Shown one piece after another: positions 24,328 through 37,629 of a stretch of DNA of 64,000 nt. The translations under genes and the position numbers were made by a program. Origin of the DNA: Balamuthia mandrillaris (Eukaryota; Discosea; Longamoebia; Balamuthiidae); the NCBI GenBank assembly GCA_031835245.1, contig JAVKOQ010000055.1, forward strand, positions 67,001 through 131,000. The letters are read 5' to 3'. The stretch's first letter is position 1. The number at the start of each line of letters is the position of its first letter. The notes under the pieces are model-generated. The model searched no databases. It was not told where the DNA came from and worked only from the letters and a program-made list of their open reading frames with translations.

Positions 24328-27300
24328 TTAACCGAAACCACCATTTCTTTTGCGTTTGCTTTTCTTGCTGAGGAAGGCCACCCCTTGTTCATTGAGGTAG
24401 TCGGAGAGGAACTGACGGCTGCATTTCAAACCTGCTTCTTTGAGGTTCGTCTGTAACGCCTCCAAATCTAAAGACTGTTTCTACATGTGAGAAGTGCTCC
24501 GGAAGAAAGAAAGAAACAGAAAGGAAAGAAAGTGAACCTCGTATTGCAAGATCCGACTGTAAATGGTCTCGTTTTCTTTCAGCCATGCCGTTATTTTTTT
24601 GCGCAAGAGGCGCTCCCGTTCCGCTTTCTCTTCATCAACAGGCTGTTTGCTCGTCTCTCCACGAAAAATGCTCAGAGAGCGAACAACAGAGGGCGAATCT
24701 TTTGGAAAAAAATAAATAAATAAGGAAGTCTCTCAAAGAAAGATAGAGCTCAATGCGAACAAATACCTAGCGGAAGAGCTTTTTGAGGCAAGTGTGTGGC
24801 CTCCCAGATCTCCACTAACTTTTCTCTCATCCACCTAACAGAGCCTGCTCTGACGCCATATTTGGCGACCTCTTTCTGTTTACTATTGTTTTAGAAAACC
24901 AAGAAGAAGAAGCAGACAGAGAATAAATCTTACTTTTAATTCCTGGTGCGACATGTTTTCATAATCAGGGCGTGGAGTGCCATTGGTAGGGCGGAGGGTT
25001 GTTCGTTGGCGTTTAGGAGGGCTGCTTTGATCAGGCGAAAGAGCGGCTATTTGAGAGGAGCTTCCTACCAATTGAGTTGTTGTTGTTGAAGCAGAATCAA
25101 ACAAAGGCGAAGAGTGGAGAGATAGGATAGGAGATTGGAGAATGTTGCGAGCGTCATCAATATTGTTGTCTTCGGTTGACAGTGGAATAGTGGTGGAGGA
25201 GGAGGAAGAAAAAGGATGGCGATGCGTTTGTTGGCTTTCAGTTGCAGTACGATAGTTCAATGGTGAAGAGGACAACGGAGAAGATGGGCAGGAATGAAAT
25301 GCTGGGGAGGGAGGAGAAGGGCCAGGTGAAGACAACGGAGAGGATGCAGCCGAACGCGCGTGGTGATAGTCAACGGCGTTGTGCCGCTGGTTGTTTTCAT
25401 TAACGTTGCCATGTCTGTAGTCAGCACCAATGTCATCAAGTGCCCTTCTCTGTCTTTTATGGCTGGGTCGACGATATGAGACCATTTGAGGAGAAGAGTG
25501 CGAAAGGGAAGGTGGAGCGTCTGCAAAGAGGTTAACGCGACAGTCCATTCTGGCAGAGAGTGAAGAATAAGAGGAAGAAGAAGCAGATGTCCTTTCCTTG
25601 GTCCTCAATGTAGCGGTATTGTCAATTTGATCAAGGGAATTCAAGGCATTTGGTTGTTTGCAAGGGGAAGGGCTGTCTTCTATAGTCAACCGAAGGATGG
25701 AAGTTGCTGATGATGAAGCGTTTTCGCACTCATTTCTTGTTCTTGTTGTTGAGGATGACGAAGATGTTGCTGTTATTACTTGGGTTGTCATTTCGTCGGC
25801 CCGAACTGTGGAGTGGGGTGGTGGTTCGGAAAAGAGAGGGTTTCCCTTAATGAGTTCAAAGATGGAGTCATCAAAGTCCAGAAGAGAGGCATCCAAATCG
25901 TGATGTATTTTGTTATGTGGAGTAGTGGCGGTGGTGTTGGTGTCCTCTTCTTCTTCGTCTCCATCACCCAACAAACGGTTGTGATTAAACATACGAAGGC
26001 GATCCGTATGACCGGATGGAGGTGGAGTACCTTTCGTAAGAGAAGAAATTGAACGAGAAAGAGAAGGCTCAACGTCACAAGAACCAACAGAAGCAGAAGG
26101 AGCAAAAGAGCTCTCCTCTTGTTGCTGTTGAACTTGCGGTTGTGGTGGCACAATAGAATTGAGACTGGAGTTATTGTTGGTTGGGGCGAGAGCAGTGGTG
26201 ATGATCCCTCGAGAGGGTGTGGACTGAGAGGATCGAGGAGAAGGAAAGAGGATAGGAGAAGGAGGATAACAAGCACGCCCTGGAGAAAGAATGAAAGTAG
26301 GGCTTGGTGGGGTGGCAACCTCAGGTACACCTGCTGTTACCGCTGCTGTTGACGTGGTTTTATCAAGCTCTGAATTGCAACAAAGGTCGATGAATCCACA
26401 GCTGTCGTTAAGCTTTTCCATACCGGTACTTTGGAAGAGATGATACTCTTTGTCTGACACTTTAGAAGTGTTGTTGAGGTTATGTGCAGAAGAAGGAGAG
26501 ACAGAAGGAGGAATTCGTAAACAGCGACGAGGAAGCTCCACACTCAAAGGTGGCGATCGTGGTGGACCGTCATTCTTGTGGTTATTGACGTCGATGTCTT
26601 CATTGTTTGCCACGACTCGCATTGATTCGATGGGAGAGAACCCATCAGAAGAAGGAACTGGGCACGTTTTTTCGGTCGAAGAACTCTTCTCCAAACCGAG
26701 CGCTGCCGGCAATGCATTGAGCGTGTCAACAGCGGAAGAAGTTGGAGCCTTTTGGATGACGGATGTATACGTTGCGGGAATTGTTGCTTCCTCTTTCTTC
26801 TTTTGTGATTGGGCCAAGGTTTTCTTTTGCCTTTTCTTCAACGCAGGCTTTGTTGTTTCCTCAATGTGAACTTCTTGGCTTGTGCTTGGTTGGGATTCCT
26901 CTGGACTGCCAAACAATGGCGATGAAGGGGGTGTCTCTATTCTGGGTTTCGTCTTCTTTTTCTTCTCTTTCTTCTTCTTGTTTTCTCGTTTGTCATCGTA
27001 GTTTGGTCGCTCTCTCTTCCTAACTGGAGAAAAAGACCAACCACCGCTGCGTTTCGTTTTGCTAGTTTTTCGCTTGCTCTTTCTTTTCAAGGCAGTTGGG
27101 GCTGAAGATCTGCCTCTCTCATTGTTCGTCCGCCACACAGTCTCGAAGTCGGGAGTGGCCAACGACGCTGGTAAGCTAAGAAACGTTGGCACCGATTTTA
27201 GTCCTAAGCCCCGTTGCAGTTCCAACAATTGTTGATCCTTATCGATAGTAATGCGTCCAATCTAAGCAAAGAGATAAGATGGGGTTAGAAAAAGTATCGG

Positions 27301-30300
27301 TAGGAGGTCTCTCGCGTCATACCTCTGCAAAGTAAGCTTCTTTCAACTCCTTTAGCCGTTGCTCCACGAGTTCTCGAATGTCAGCGCACGCTTGTTGATA
27401 CTTTTGTACAATGGTTCCAGCTCTATCTACATATTCCTCCTCCGCTGAGGCAAATCGTGGCTGAAAACTTGAGAAAGAGGGAAGTGGCTGCCTCTTCGCC
27501 TTTCTGTTCTGTATGTTGCTGCTAGAACTACGCTGTTGGGTGGCTACTATCTTCCCGCTCTGAATTTGGCTTTGTTCGCTTTCCTTGGCTAGCAAAAGCA
27601 GAGGAGAATAGCTTTCGCTATCGCTGCTCGAATGCTCCGATGAATCACCGTCATGCAACAGATGTTCTTCCGGTGTGTGATATTTCGTCGTGCTAACGTT
27701 CATTATCCGTTTTTGCGTTGGTACGTATTTTTCTTGTTGGGTTGTTTCTTTTGCTTCATTTTCTTTCTTTTCTGCATGTTGTTCATTTTCACCATTTTCT
27801 CCTATTCCTTGCGGCGCTTTATTTTGCTCTCCCTCTGTTTTGCTTGTTGCTGGTAGTGGTTCGCGTAAAGTATGCCTTGGTTCTTCGTTAGACGGCTTCC
27901 TTTCCTCATGGTCATTATTCTTGGTTTCGATCGCATTTGTCTTTGTTTGTGAGCTACCAATGTTACCAGGAGCTGAGAGCTGCCGCAACAACTTTTCTTT
28001 GCGCCGTTTGAGTATCTGCTTGTCGGATTCCGGCAGGAAGGAAGATGTGTGGGTGTAGATCGGGTTATAGGCATCCAACTTGGAAGATGAGAGTTGCCAC
28101 AGGGAGGTAGAAGAGTTTCGTTTGCCTGTATGCAACAGACTGGTGGTGGATGTTTGCTTTATGGTCTCCAATGGTTTGCGTTTCTCTATCTCCTGCTCTC
28201 CTGTTCCAATATGCTCATTCTCTTTCTCTTTCTCTTTCTCTTTCTCCTTCTCCTTCTCCTTCTCTTCTTGTTCTCCTTCTTGTTTTTCTTTTTTTCCAGA
28301 ATCTGAAGAGGATTCTCTGTCGCCACTGATTGCAATGGAGCCTAAACGCGTTGCTGCTCGTTGAGCCAATAAACTCTCCGAGAACTTTGGAGTAGGATCA
28401 ATAGGTTCGTCGCTCTCTGCAGGAAAAAGTTTCTGCAATTAAAGTGAGTTAAAAGAGCTGAAGCGAGAAAAAGAGCTGAGTCTCGCTCTCACCTTTATAG
28501 CCTCCTTTACAGGATTAGGCTTTTCCGTTTCGGTGTCTTTACTGGTTTTTTTGAGTTTAAAACCAGCGAGATCTCTTGGACCTGGGGACTCTGGAGTGAT
28601 TGGACTATCAGCTTGCTTTGTTGGAGAGCCATTATCATCTCTATCATGTGATGAAGTAGAAATAGGACGAGGAGGTGGCATTGTGTCTTGCATAGAGGCC
28701 GAAATAGCAATAGCTAGAGATAAGTCTTCGTCATCGTCATCGGAATGAGCATTGGCAGCAGCGCTTGAATCAGATTTAGCTCTGGTGGCAGTAGAAGTGG
28801 AGGAAAAGGCAGCGGTGGACGAGGATGTCAAGACATGCAGAGACTTTTGGTTGTTGGGTTGTGCTATTGAGGCAGCTTGTGCTGGCATTAGTGGGGTACG
28901 GCTCTGGTGCCTATTATACCGAAACTTGCTAATGGTAGCCATAAAGTCGTCACTATTAATAGTGCCGTTTGTGGTTGAGGTCGCTGCAAAAAACTTGGAC
29001 TTAACTACTTGCTCTTCCGTATTTACAACGGTGGTCGTTTTCGCTGTGTTGGTTGCTAGCTTCTTCTTTCGTCTTGCAACCCGTTTCGCAGGTTTCGCTT
29101 CATCTCCTTTGCTTTGGTCCTGCGCAGCCGCGTTGGTTGGGGCTGGTTCCTCACTCGGGTTGATAGACTGCTGTTGCTTCGTTTGTCGACGCACCGCCTC
29201 ATCCGTCATCTTCTGCCAGTTCTTACGATTACGAAAGACTTCGATGTTGGTGGGGTTTACGTTGTGCTTCTTGGCGCAGCTCTTGAGATGACTGATGCGA
29301 GCGGAAAGCTTGCTCTTGCTTCTGTCTTTTCTGCAAATGGGACAAAAGTACTGCACTCCACTGATGACGTTCTCCTCCCAGTTGATAGTGGGTGGCTCCA
29401 AAGATGCGTCTTCTTTCGAAGATATCTGCTTGGATTTGCCTCCTGCCGTTGTCGAAGAAGAAGCAGCCTCCAACGATTGGATACACCGTTCCAAGTGATG
29501 TTGCCGCCGCTCTATGTTCAGCTTAGTGATGTCCTTGTTGCATACTTGACAGAGAATGGATTCCTTGAAGTCAGGGTCGGGTTCCAACAGCGCAGCAAGC
29601 TGTTCGCGTTGCCGTTGGTCGATGCACCCGTTCACGTGAACCTCCTTCTCCGGGGCAGTCATGTAGGCAATGGACTTCTTACAAACAAAACACACGTTCG
29701 GCACTGATTGAGAGGCGATAGGGAATTGATCTGTTTCTTTTTCTTCTGACGGTTGGGGAGGTACTTCCATCTCTGTTGGTTCTTCTTGCTTGTCTTCTTT
29801 TGCTTCTTGTCTATCGTCCGATGCTTGGACGTTTGGTGAGCTTTCTGAAGGAAGAACCGCAGATGAGCCTCTCGTCTCCGTTGGAGCTGCTGTTGCATTT
29901 GACGAGTCAGTGTCTTCCACAATGTCCATTTTCGTAGCTTCGTTCTCTGCTCTCCCTCCTTGCAGGCAAACATCAGCACCTGATTCCAGTAAATTGTCAC
30001 GGTTTGTCAACTCCGTTGAACGTTCTTCTGTTTGGCATGCTTCTCCGTCTTGCTGTTGCTCTCCTTTGATTCCTTCTTGCTGCTCTTTCTCCTCCGCTTC
30101 TTTTTTTCCCAGCCCTTCCAGCTCGTCTGGTTGTTGTGGCTCTTGCTGTTCCTGTGTTTCGTCTTCCTTTCTTATCTCTCGCTGCCCATCGCTTAGCATT
30201 TCGTCGTTCTTGCTGTTGAGAGTTGGTTGTGCTTCTCGCGGTGAGGTCGTCGCGGATGTACTCGTAGGTGTAGGCGTTTTCGTTGTTGTCGTCGTTGGCA

Positions 30301-31021
30301 TCGTTGTCGCTGTAGTCGCTGCGTTTGACTGCTTCAAAGAGGAGAGCTTAACTTTGGCTCTCTGGGAGGAAATAGAGGAGGAAGAGGAGGCGGCGGAAGC
30401 AGAGAGCAACGAAGGAAAGGGTTGTGTGGCATCGTCATCCTCTCCCTCCGACGAGTCCTGGGACAGATCGATCATGAGACCTCCTCCTCCTCCTCCAACT
30501 GGTTGTTTTGCCACTGCTTGCGTTGCGACCTCTTTGGCCACCGCTACCTTTTCTTCAGCGACAACGACTGACTCTTGCGGTTGCTTGCCATCGTTGCCGT
30601 CGTCGGTTTCTTTTGTGTCTTCTGTTTGTGCTTTGGAGATCTCCGAAGAGGACGAAGAAGAAGAGGGATCGATGCTACTTGGTTGAGAGGACGGTTTGTG
30701 GTTGTGTTGGTGGTTTCGTCGTTTGGCTGTCCGCTTTGTTGTCTTTCGGACTTCTTGTGGTTGGCTGTTGGAGAGGGCATGAAGGGTGGGCGCTGTGCCC
30801 AGTGGCAAGGCGTCCACGTCGATCAGGTTCTTTCTCTTTGCGGTTCGGTTCCTTCCCGCCTTTTTGCTTCCCGAGGCCGAGGAGGACGAAGCAGAAGCAG
30901 AAGAAGAAAAGGAAGAATGAAGCACGCTCTCCGCGTCTTCCATGCTTTTATTCTCTTCTACGCCCTTTCCCACGGGAACAACCTCTTTCAAGTCCTCCCC
31001 TTCTTCCTTCTCATCTTCCAT
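24328..31021 (-). CDS. SLX4: SLX4: scaffold subunit of structure-specific nucleases
   Basis: Exons on the minus strand are 31021-28493, 28432-27323, 27261-24934, 24875-24767, 24698-24538 and 24480-24328, giving 2129 aa. SLX4 holds SLX1 and other nucleases and resolves branched DNA in the nucleus. Exon 1 carries three CxxC...HxxxC fingers of the UBZ4 kind (CFVCKKS, CQVCNKDITKLNIERRQHH, CPICRKDRSKSK). The C terminus has a SAP-like helix pair (GVRAGSVRWMREKLVEIWEA) and the conserved C-terminal SLX1-binding region (ILQYE, then LEALQTNLKEAGLKCSRQFL). Between them lies about 1200 aa of low-complexity Ser/Thr-rich sequence. No BTB domain was seen. The last three exons are short and were missed by plain ORFs; their phases agree. 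The gene is large, as is usual for SLX4. Confidence 0.85.
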
Positions 31022-31323
31022 TTCTTGGGGTTTTTTTTTTGGAGTGAATTAGTTCCTCGAAAATTTTTACATTCCAAACATTCCTATCGTTTTTAGAATT
31101 TAAATTTTGATTGGTCCATTAGATGGAATAAAATGATTTTGATTGGAGCTTTGAATGTTAGTTAGATCGAATCTCATCGACTCAAATTAATGTCGACATC
31201 AACAAAATTAAATTATCGATTTCTTTGACGAAAGAGAAAACAAAAAGAAAAGGCCTGATTGTTGGTTGGTTGATTGGGTGGTGGCGCAGCGGCAAACGAA
31301 AAAAAAAAAGAAGAAACGGAAGC
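31022..31323. promoter_or_regulatory. Divergent promoter of SLX4 and the vin-like gene
   Basis: About 302 bases separate two start codons. It holds ATTGGTCCA at 31110-31118 (CCAAT type), a second GATTGG at about 31139, and TGTCGACA at 31192-31199. No ORF is supported. Confidence 0.45.
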
Positions 31324-32165
31324 ATGCAGGCCAGCAAACACACCGTGGATGAGGTGTTGGAAGCCATCGCGGATTGCATCTTGCAATGCGTCATGTTCCA
31401 AGCGGAGGCTGAAGAGACCGGCGCCAGGGTACCGCCCCTTTCTTCTTGTTCTCGTTGTTGCCATTCTTCTTTGATTTTCTTCTTCTCTCCTGCTTCCTCC
31501 TCCTTTTCTTCATCTTATTCTGTTCCAACCGTTTGGTATTTCTTTGCTTTTGACTATGATGATGATGAACTTTGCCTTTGGGACCTCTCGCTAGTTAAAA
31601 ACTATGGAGACCGACGGCTTGGTTGCCTCCATGAATTTCCTTTCCGATCTTGGTACCGTCTTTTTTTTTTTTTTTTTTTGGGTGTTGAGCAAACCCTTTT
31701 TGTATTCTGCTGTGTCTTTGGTCTCGTGTCTTGGTTCTGCGTTGTGTCTTCCTTCTTTCTTGTTCCTCTTCTCTCTTCATTCCTCTCGCCTCTTCTTTTT
31801 TTCATGCTCTATTCTTCTTCTCGCTTCTTTCTGCCTTTTTAGCTTCTTTCTTACTGAGCTTCAACCTGTTTTTTTTTTTTTTACTTAAACTGCGCACAAA
31901 TAGCGACACGCAAGGCAGCTATGTGGGCGGACCACGATGAAGCCATGTCCAAAGAGATGTTGGAGGCCACTCAGGAGCTGCGTCAGTGCTGCCAAAGCAT
32001 CGCGAGAGACATACAAACCATTGCCGATAACCCCATCTCCAAGGATGCCAAGAAAAGTCTTCTCCGCTCCGCCAAAGTACTGATGCAGAAAACGGTACGT
32101 TGTTGCTGTTGTTTTCTCATTTTTCCTATTAACCTCTCTTTCTCTCGCTCGCGCTCTCTCACTCT

Positions 32166-32205
<40 letters not shown>

Positions 32206-33392
32206 GAAGGTATTTTTGTTGCAAGTTGCGGACTTGTATGATATTCGTCAGATCATCCATCTGGCTCGTGACTGTAAAGAAAGAAACGAAGAATTAGTAA
32301 CTTGCCTCAGGTATTTCATCTCTCTTCTGCTGCCTCTTTATCTTTCATTCGTTTTGGCTCTTCTCCTCTAAAGTAGCAGTCAACAACGACCACAACAACT
32401 ACCAGTGTACAAGACTTTCCAGAGGTAGTGAGGAAGTACATCTTCCAAACAGTATCCTTGGCAAAAATTGTTCAAGTTCGAGTGGACTACATTGTGGATC
32501 CCATCCTCAAGAAGAAGCTGGCCAAACCCAACGAAGTGATTTCTACTCTTCCCGAACAAGAAATTGAGTTAACGGCTGCCATCATTCAAGGAGCGGGCAT
32601 GCAACAAGACATCGAGCGCAGAGATGAGATGCACGACAATGTTTGTTCTTCACACACTCTGTTCTCTCTTCTCTCTTACTGATCAGTTTACTTGCTGGTT
32701 TTTAGGTAAACTACGCCATAGATGAAATCATTCTTGTAACCAAAGAAACGTCTCACACTCTGTTTGCCGGATTAGACCTTGACATTCCCCTTGATGATGA
32801 AGATGAGGACGACCTTCCCCCTAGCATGCTTGGCTCCGCCGCCATGGCCTCCATCCTTGTCAACGCTGAGAACGCATTGGCTGCTTTGGCCGACGCTGTG
32901 GCCGCAGGTGATCGCAGCGCTGCCGCTGTGGCTTGTCAACAGGTGAAAGAAGCCATCGATAACTTGATCGCAGCTGACAACAACCCCAACTTGAGGAGCG
33001 CTGCGGAGAGGCTGGCGCAGGCCTTGAGAGACCTCCTTGGTTCGACCAAAGCGGCGGTGACCAATCCCGAAGACGCAGCCGCCATGCGCAACTTTAATAA
33101 TGTATGTTCTCTTTGGTATATCTAATTCATTCTTTGCTTTGTATAGAGAAAACTTCTATTTAACAACTCTCCATGAAAAGGCGTTGGCTGCCCTGAAGGA
33201 AGCTGCTGCAAGATATGCTGATCTTAGCGCAAGTGCTGTTGTGGATCCCATCACGGAAGATGCTCAGGCTGTGCATGCCGCGTTGGAGGATCTGCGCAAA
33301 GCCGTCGACGCTGGCAATGCCGCTGCTGCCGCCAAAGGTACCGCCCATAGGTGACCACATTTTGATGGTATTCTAATCTCTGTCTCTTTTTT

Positions 33393-33437
<45 letters not shown>

Positions 33438-36400
33438 GTCTCTCTGTCTCTCTGTCTCTCTAGCAAACCAAGCAGTGGCTGCAGCAGTCACAAAACTCTC
33501 TGCTGATCTTCCTGAGGCTGATCGTCAGCGATTACAAGCCGAATTGGCAAAACTTGCCCAACAGATTCAGGTAAAAGTTCTTTTCCTTTCATTCTCAGTT
33601 CCTCTATTCCTTTCCTTTCATTCTCAGTTCCTTACCAAAGTTTGCTTCAAATCTGAAAGGGACTTGCCGTGGTGACCCAAGCCACTCTAAGTGATCCACA
33701 CAACCAAGCCAAAGCGGCCACCTTTACCGCAGCAGTAGCAACCATCGGCGATCTGACCAACGCCATCGTGGCGGGGGTGCGTCCTCCGGATGGAGAGATG
33801 AGCGCTGATGACCGACTTCGATTGGCCTCCGCAAAAGTTGCCAACGCTCTTGCTGGTTTGTTTGCAGCAACTAATCAGAAAGACGTGCAAAAAGTGGCAG
33901 ATGCCGTTAAGGCTGTGAATGCTGCTGTGGCACAACAAACCGCGTTGGCCAAGGCCATTGCTGCTGGAGATAAACGCCCTGGCGTACAGAACTCGTTGAT
34001 GGACGCGGCGGCGAAGCTCGCTCGAGCCATGCAAGATTTGGTGGCTTCTACCAAAGCTGTCATGGTTCTAAAACCTGTTCTTCTTGTTTCCCTCACTTTC
34101 TGACTGGTATATGTTTTATATGGATCATAGGCAAATCCAAACGACCCAGAAGCTCGTAAACAGTTTGAGAAAGCAATGCGAGACTTGCAACAAGCATGTG
34201 TGGAAGCAAGTGGGGTGTTGATGCCATTGGAGGACCAATTGTTGGATGCACATGCAGAAATGTTGCGTGCCCTCGCCAAACTTACGGAGGCTCAACAGAA
34301 GAGGGATAGGAATGGAGCGGAGGCAGCGCTGGAGGAAGCCACGGACGCTATCAAAAGGCAAATGGTTCACATCAAGGCCATTGCTGGGGGTATCACCGAC
34401 CCTCGCAGAAAGGTATCCTTCCTTTGTTTTTCATCTTACATCTCTTATTCTGTCTCTGTTGTACTTTTGCTTATATCGTCTAATTAAAAAGAACGACTTG
34501 ATTGGAGCTGCAAAGAGAATGGCAGAGGCACTCAATGCTCTCAAGGGAGCCCTTCCAGGTAAATTACCAATTATCTTTTTCGTTGTGTTCTTTTAAACAC
34601 AACGAATTGTGCGTGTTCTAACTATTTTGTGCTTTGAAATTCGGTTTAGCCATACTGGCATCTCCCAACGATAGAAACGCACAAGCGGCGTACAACAAAG
34701 CATTAGAAGATATCAAGGCTGCAGGACTTGACTTGGCCGATAACGCCATTTCTTCGGACCCAGAAGAAGCCATCATCGTGAATGCCTCCCGTATCAACGA
34801 CCTCACTGGTATGATCAACGACGCTCTCAAATCCAACAGGAAAGATGACGCTGCTGCTGCTGCTTACGTGGCTGAGCGCGCCATTGAAAAACAGGTATTC
34901 GGCGACCTCCTCGTTTTGTTGTCTTTTGTGTCTCTTGTTACTTATGAGAACATATTTATAAAGGCTATACTTGCGAAACTAGCGGCTCGTAAGCAAGTGG
35001 ATAATCGTTTGAGAGATTCTTTGCTTGGCGCTTCACGCCAGTTAGCTGATGCCCTTGCTGGTCTTTGTGCATCCACCAAGGCTGCCTCTGCTGGCAATAC
35101 TCAGGTGAGAAATCTTTAGGTTCTTATGCAATATTCACGGCTAACGAGGTATCTCATTCCTACGTGCTTTCTGCGTACAGGCTCGTCAAGCAGTTCAGAA
35201 TCAGATCGCAGAATTGGACCAACTCAACCAACAATTGGTGGATTCTCTCGTAGATGCCAACGACTGCGAAGACAAGATCAAAGAATTAGCAGAGGTACAT
35301 TCCCTCTTCACTGTTTCCCTTTTTAAAACTCTCTTTGAACTTCTTCCATCGTTCCTTTCTTTCTTTCTGCCTTTTAATCTGCTGAAAATAGGAAATCAGC
35401 AAAACTGTCAAGTCTATTGGTCCAACCATCAGCATTGCTTCTTATCCTGAATTGGTGCGAGTGGCAGACAAGCTGGCCCAAGAAATACAGCTGGCCCACT
35501 CTTACTCCAGAAACTGCAACGACGCAGAGAAGCAGCAACAAATCGAACGAGCTGCCAACAAAGGAGAGCAGGTGCTGAGAGAACTCAGGTAACTCATCTA
35601 CATCTCCTCTGTTTCTGTTTATGTTCAACTTTACTCTGTAGTTATCTATTTTGTTTTGTAGTTGCGCTAAATATGTCATCTTCCCTTTTTTAAAGAGCTG
35701 CTGCTGCGAACCTGCTTCGTAACCCGAATGACAAGAAAGTGCAGGACACGGTTAGCAAGTCGCTTCAAGATGCCAAGCAAGCCGGCAAGCTTATCTCTCA
35801 AGCTGTGGGAACTACGGCTGAGAAGAAGTTGATGGCCAACGGCTTGGCCTTGAACAGGGATATCGACCAATTAGAGTACCATCTTTCTCTCTCTCTCTCT
35901 CTCTCTCTCTCGTGCAGCTTTATTATTATTTCTTGTTAGGTGCTTCGGACGTGGTTTAACTCTTTGCGTGCGTGCAGGAAATTGCTATCTCAAGGACAAA
36001 CAGCTGCTGCGGATAACAAGTTGGACAAAGTCGAAAAGCGAATAGACATTCAGATAGCAAAGGCCGGACAAGCCGCCAACAACACTGACCACCCTGAACT
36101 TAAGAAACTATTACAGGTAACTCTACTGCGCATTTTATCAGTTTATCGCACGCTGTTCACCTTTTTACAAAATAGGAAGGAGCAGATGAGTTGAAAAAGC
36201 TGAAGCCAAAACTGGTGGCCTCTGCCAACAAAGCTATCAAAGAGCCCACCAACCGCGCTGCCCAAAGCGAATTCTCCCGCAGCGCCCAACAAGTCAAAGC
36301 CGCCAACAACAAACTGATGGGTGCTGCCAAACGCGTCGACGCGAAAGAAATCCCCAGAAATAAGGTCGAACTCTCCCAAGTGACGACGGTGGGAGGCGCC

Positions 36401-36832
36401 GCTGACGCCATCGACAGCGTCACCTCCAATCTGCCCATCGACACCTCCACTCCTCTGGGAAGGCTTTACGCTGCCAGCAGGACCGTCGGCGATGAGATGC
36501 GCAAGCTCTCCGAGGCAGGGGCAAGGAAGGACAAGAGAGCCATGATCGCGGCTGCGCGAGTCATCGCCTCCGCTGTGGCCGACATCGAGGTCAATGCTGG
36601 ACAGTTGGCGAAGGATTGCAGGGACACTCAGACTAGAGATTACCTCATGTCGATGGCCTATGCCGCCAAGAACTTTGGAGTTCAGATGAAGATCCTGGCC
36701 GCAGTCAAGACCTCCAGCGTGGAGAACGATCCCACGACGGAAGGACAATTGGTCACTTGCGGAAGAGGCTTGGCCAATGCTGTCATTGAGTGCATCAATA
36801 ACGCGGAGATTGCTTCGTTGAAAGCGAAATGA
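31324..36832 (+). CDS. Vinculin/alpha-catenin family actin-linker protein
   Basis: Eighteen exons: 31324-31428, 31595-31652, 31904-32094, 32210-32310, 32406-32640, 32706-33101, 33181-33337, 33464-33570, 33660-34064, 34131-34412, 34492-34558, 34650-34894, 34964-35104, 35181-35294, 35392-35588, 35696-35875, 35978-36116 and 36176-36832. The product is 1258 aa; human vinculin is 1066. The head starts TVDEVLEAIADCILQC and has DIRQIIHLARDCKE, resembling vinculin domain D1. The middle is Ala/Leu-rich helical bundles with four copies of a motif like L-x-x-AL-x-x-L-x-AST-KA. The C terminus matches the vinculin tail: RLYAASRTVGDEMRKLSEAG, then KDCRDTQTRDYL and VQMKILAAVKTSS. Expected role: linking membrane adhesion sites to F-actin. 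No Pro-rich linker between head and tail is obvious. Confidence 0.88.
33395..33462 (+). repeat. (CT)n tract in intron 7 of the vinculin-like gene
   Basis: A long CTCTCT run with interspersed CTGTCT, ending exactly at the acceptor TAG (33461-33463) on the sense strand. Confidence 0.85.
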
Positions 36833-37629
36833 ACATTCCTCGTCACCGTCATGTTATTGCAAATGGAGTTTGTGGCTTTCAAGTCTCCTTCATCTTCTCT
36901 TTCATTCTTTTTTTGCTCCTTCTTTCTTCATTCTTCTTCGTCTGGCTAATATTCTTTCTTCTTTCTCTGCATTAATAAGTGCCTTTTGTTTTTTTTTACA
37001 GTCTATGAAAATTCGTTGCGAAACCTCGAATAGTCTTTTCCAATGTAGCAATGAGAAATACGGTGGTGCGTGGATCAAAGACGTGGGAGAAGGAAGGGTT
37101 GTTTTGGCGGGAAACATGCTCATTGGCCCAAAAGACTAATGGCGTGATTTCTTTTTTGTTGTCCTTAGATCTTTGCGCGCTCTGTGTCTGTTCTGGGTGA
37201 GATAGTTACTGTGATACCATTGGAGTATATGGATGCAGCAAGACCGAGCCAAAAAGAAACGCGAAAGGGAGGAGAAGGAAGAACAGGAACAGCGGCTGTT
37301 TGAAAAGAAGAAAAAACAACGCAGGAAAGATGCCAAGCAGAAGCGCCTTCAACGACAAGATAGGAAGGAAAAGGAAGAGCTAAAACACCACCAAGAAAGC
37401 AAGGAGCTTGAGTACCTGCGACAGCACTGTAAAGAGTTGGAAGGAAAGCTGCAGACAGTAGGAAGGCGCGTGAGGAGGCCAAAAAGCAACCACCTCCTTC
37501 TCCTGCTGCTTGGGAATGACTTCGCTTTCTTCTCTCTAATATTTTTTTTCCAACCGCAATAGTATCACACCACGACCACAAACATACAAACAAACAGACA
37601 GACAGACCTAACAACATACCGATAATATC
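36833..37629. other. Unresolved 800-bp region with two short ORFs
   Basis: After the vinculin-like stop there is a T-rich stretch ending in TTTTTTTTTACAG (acceptor-like, 37001). It is followed by a 46-codon ORF (from about 37002 to 37139, SMKIRCETSNSLFQC...). A second ORF starts at 37233 and is a Lys/Glu/Arg/Gln-rich coiled-coil-like sequence (MQQDRAKKKREREEK) up to a possible donor near 37457. Neither resembles a known family. They may be exons of one small gene, or an alternative 3' exon; no splice pattern links them cleanly. Confidence 0.3.

Noticed and set aside
32374-32405. Alternative acceptors upstream of vinculin exon 5
   Set aside because: AAG at 32373 leads to an in-frame stop and TAG at 32376 gives the wrong phase; only CAG ending at 32405 keeps the frame through VRKYIFQTV.
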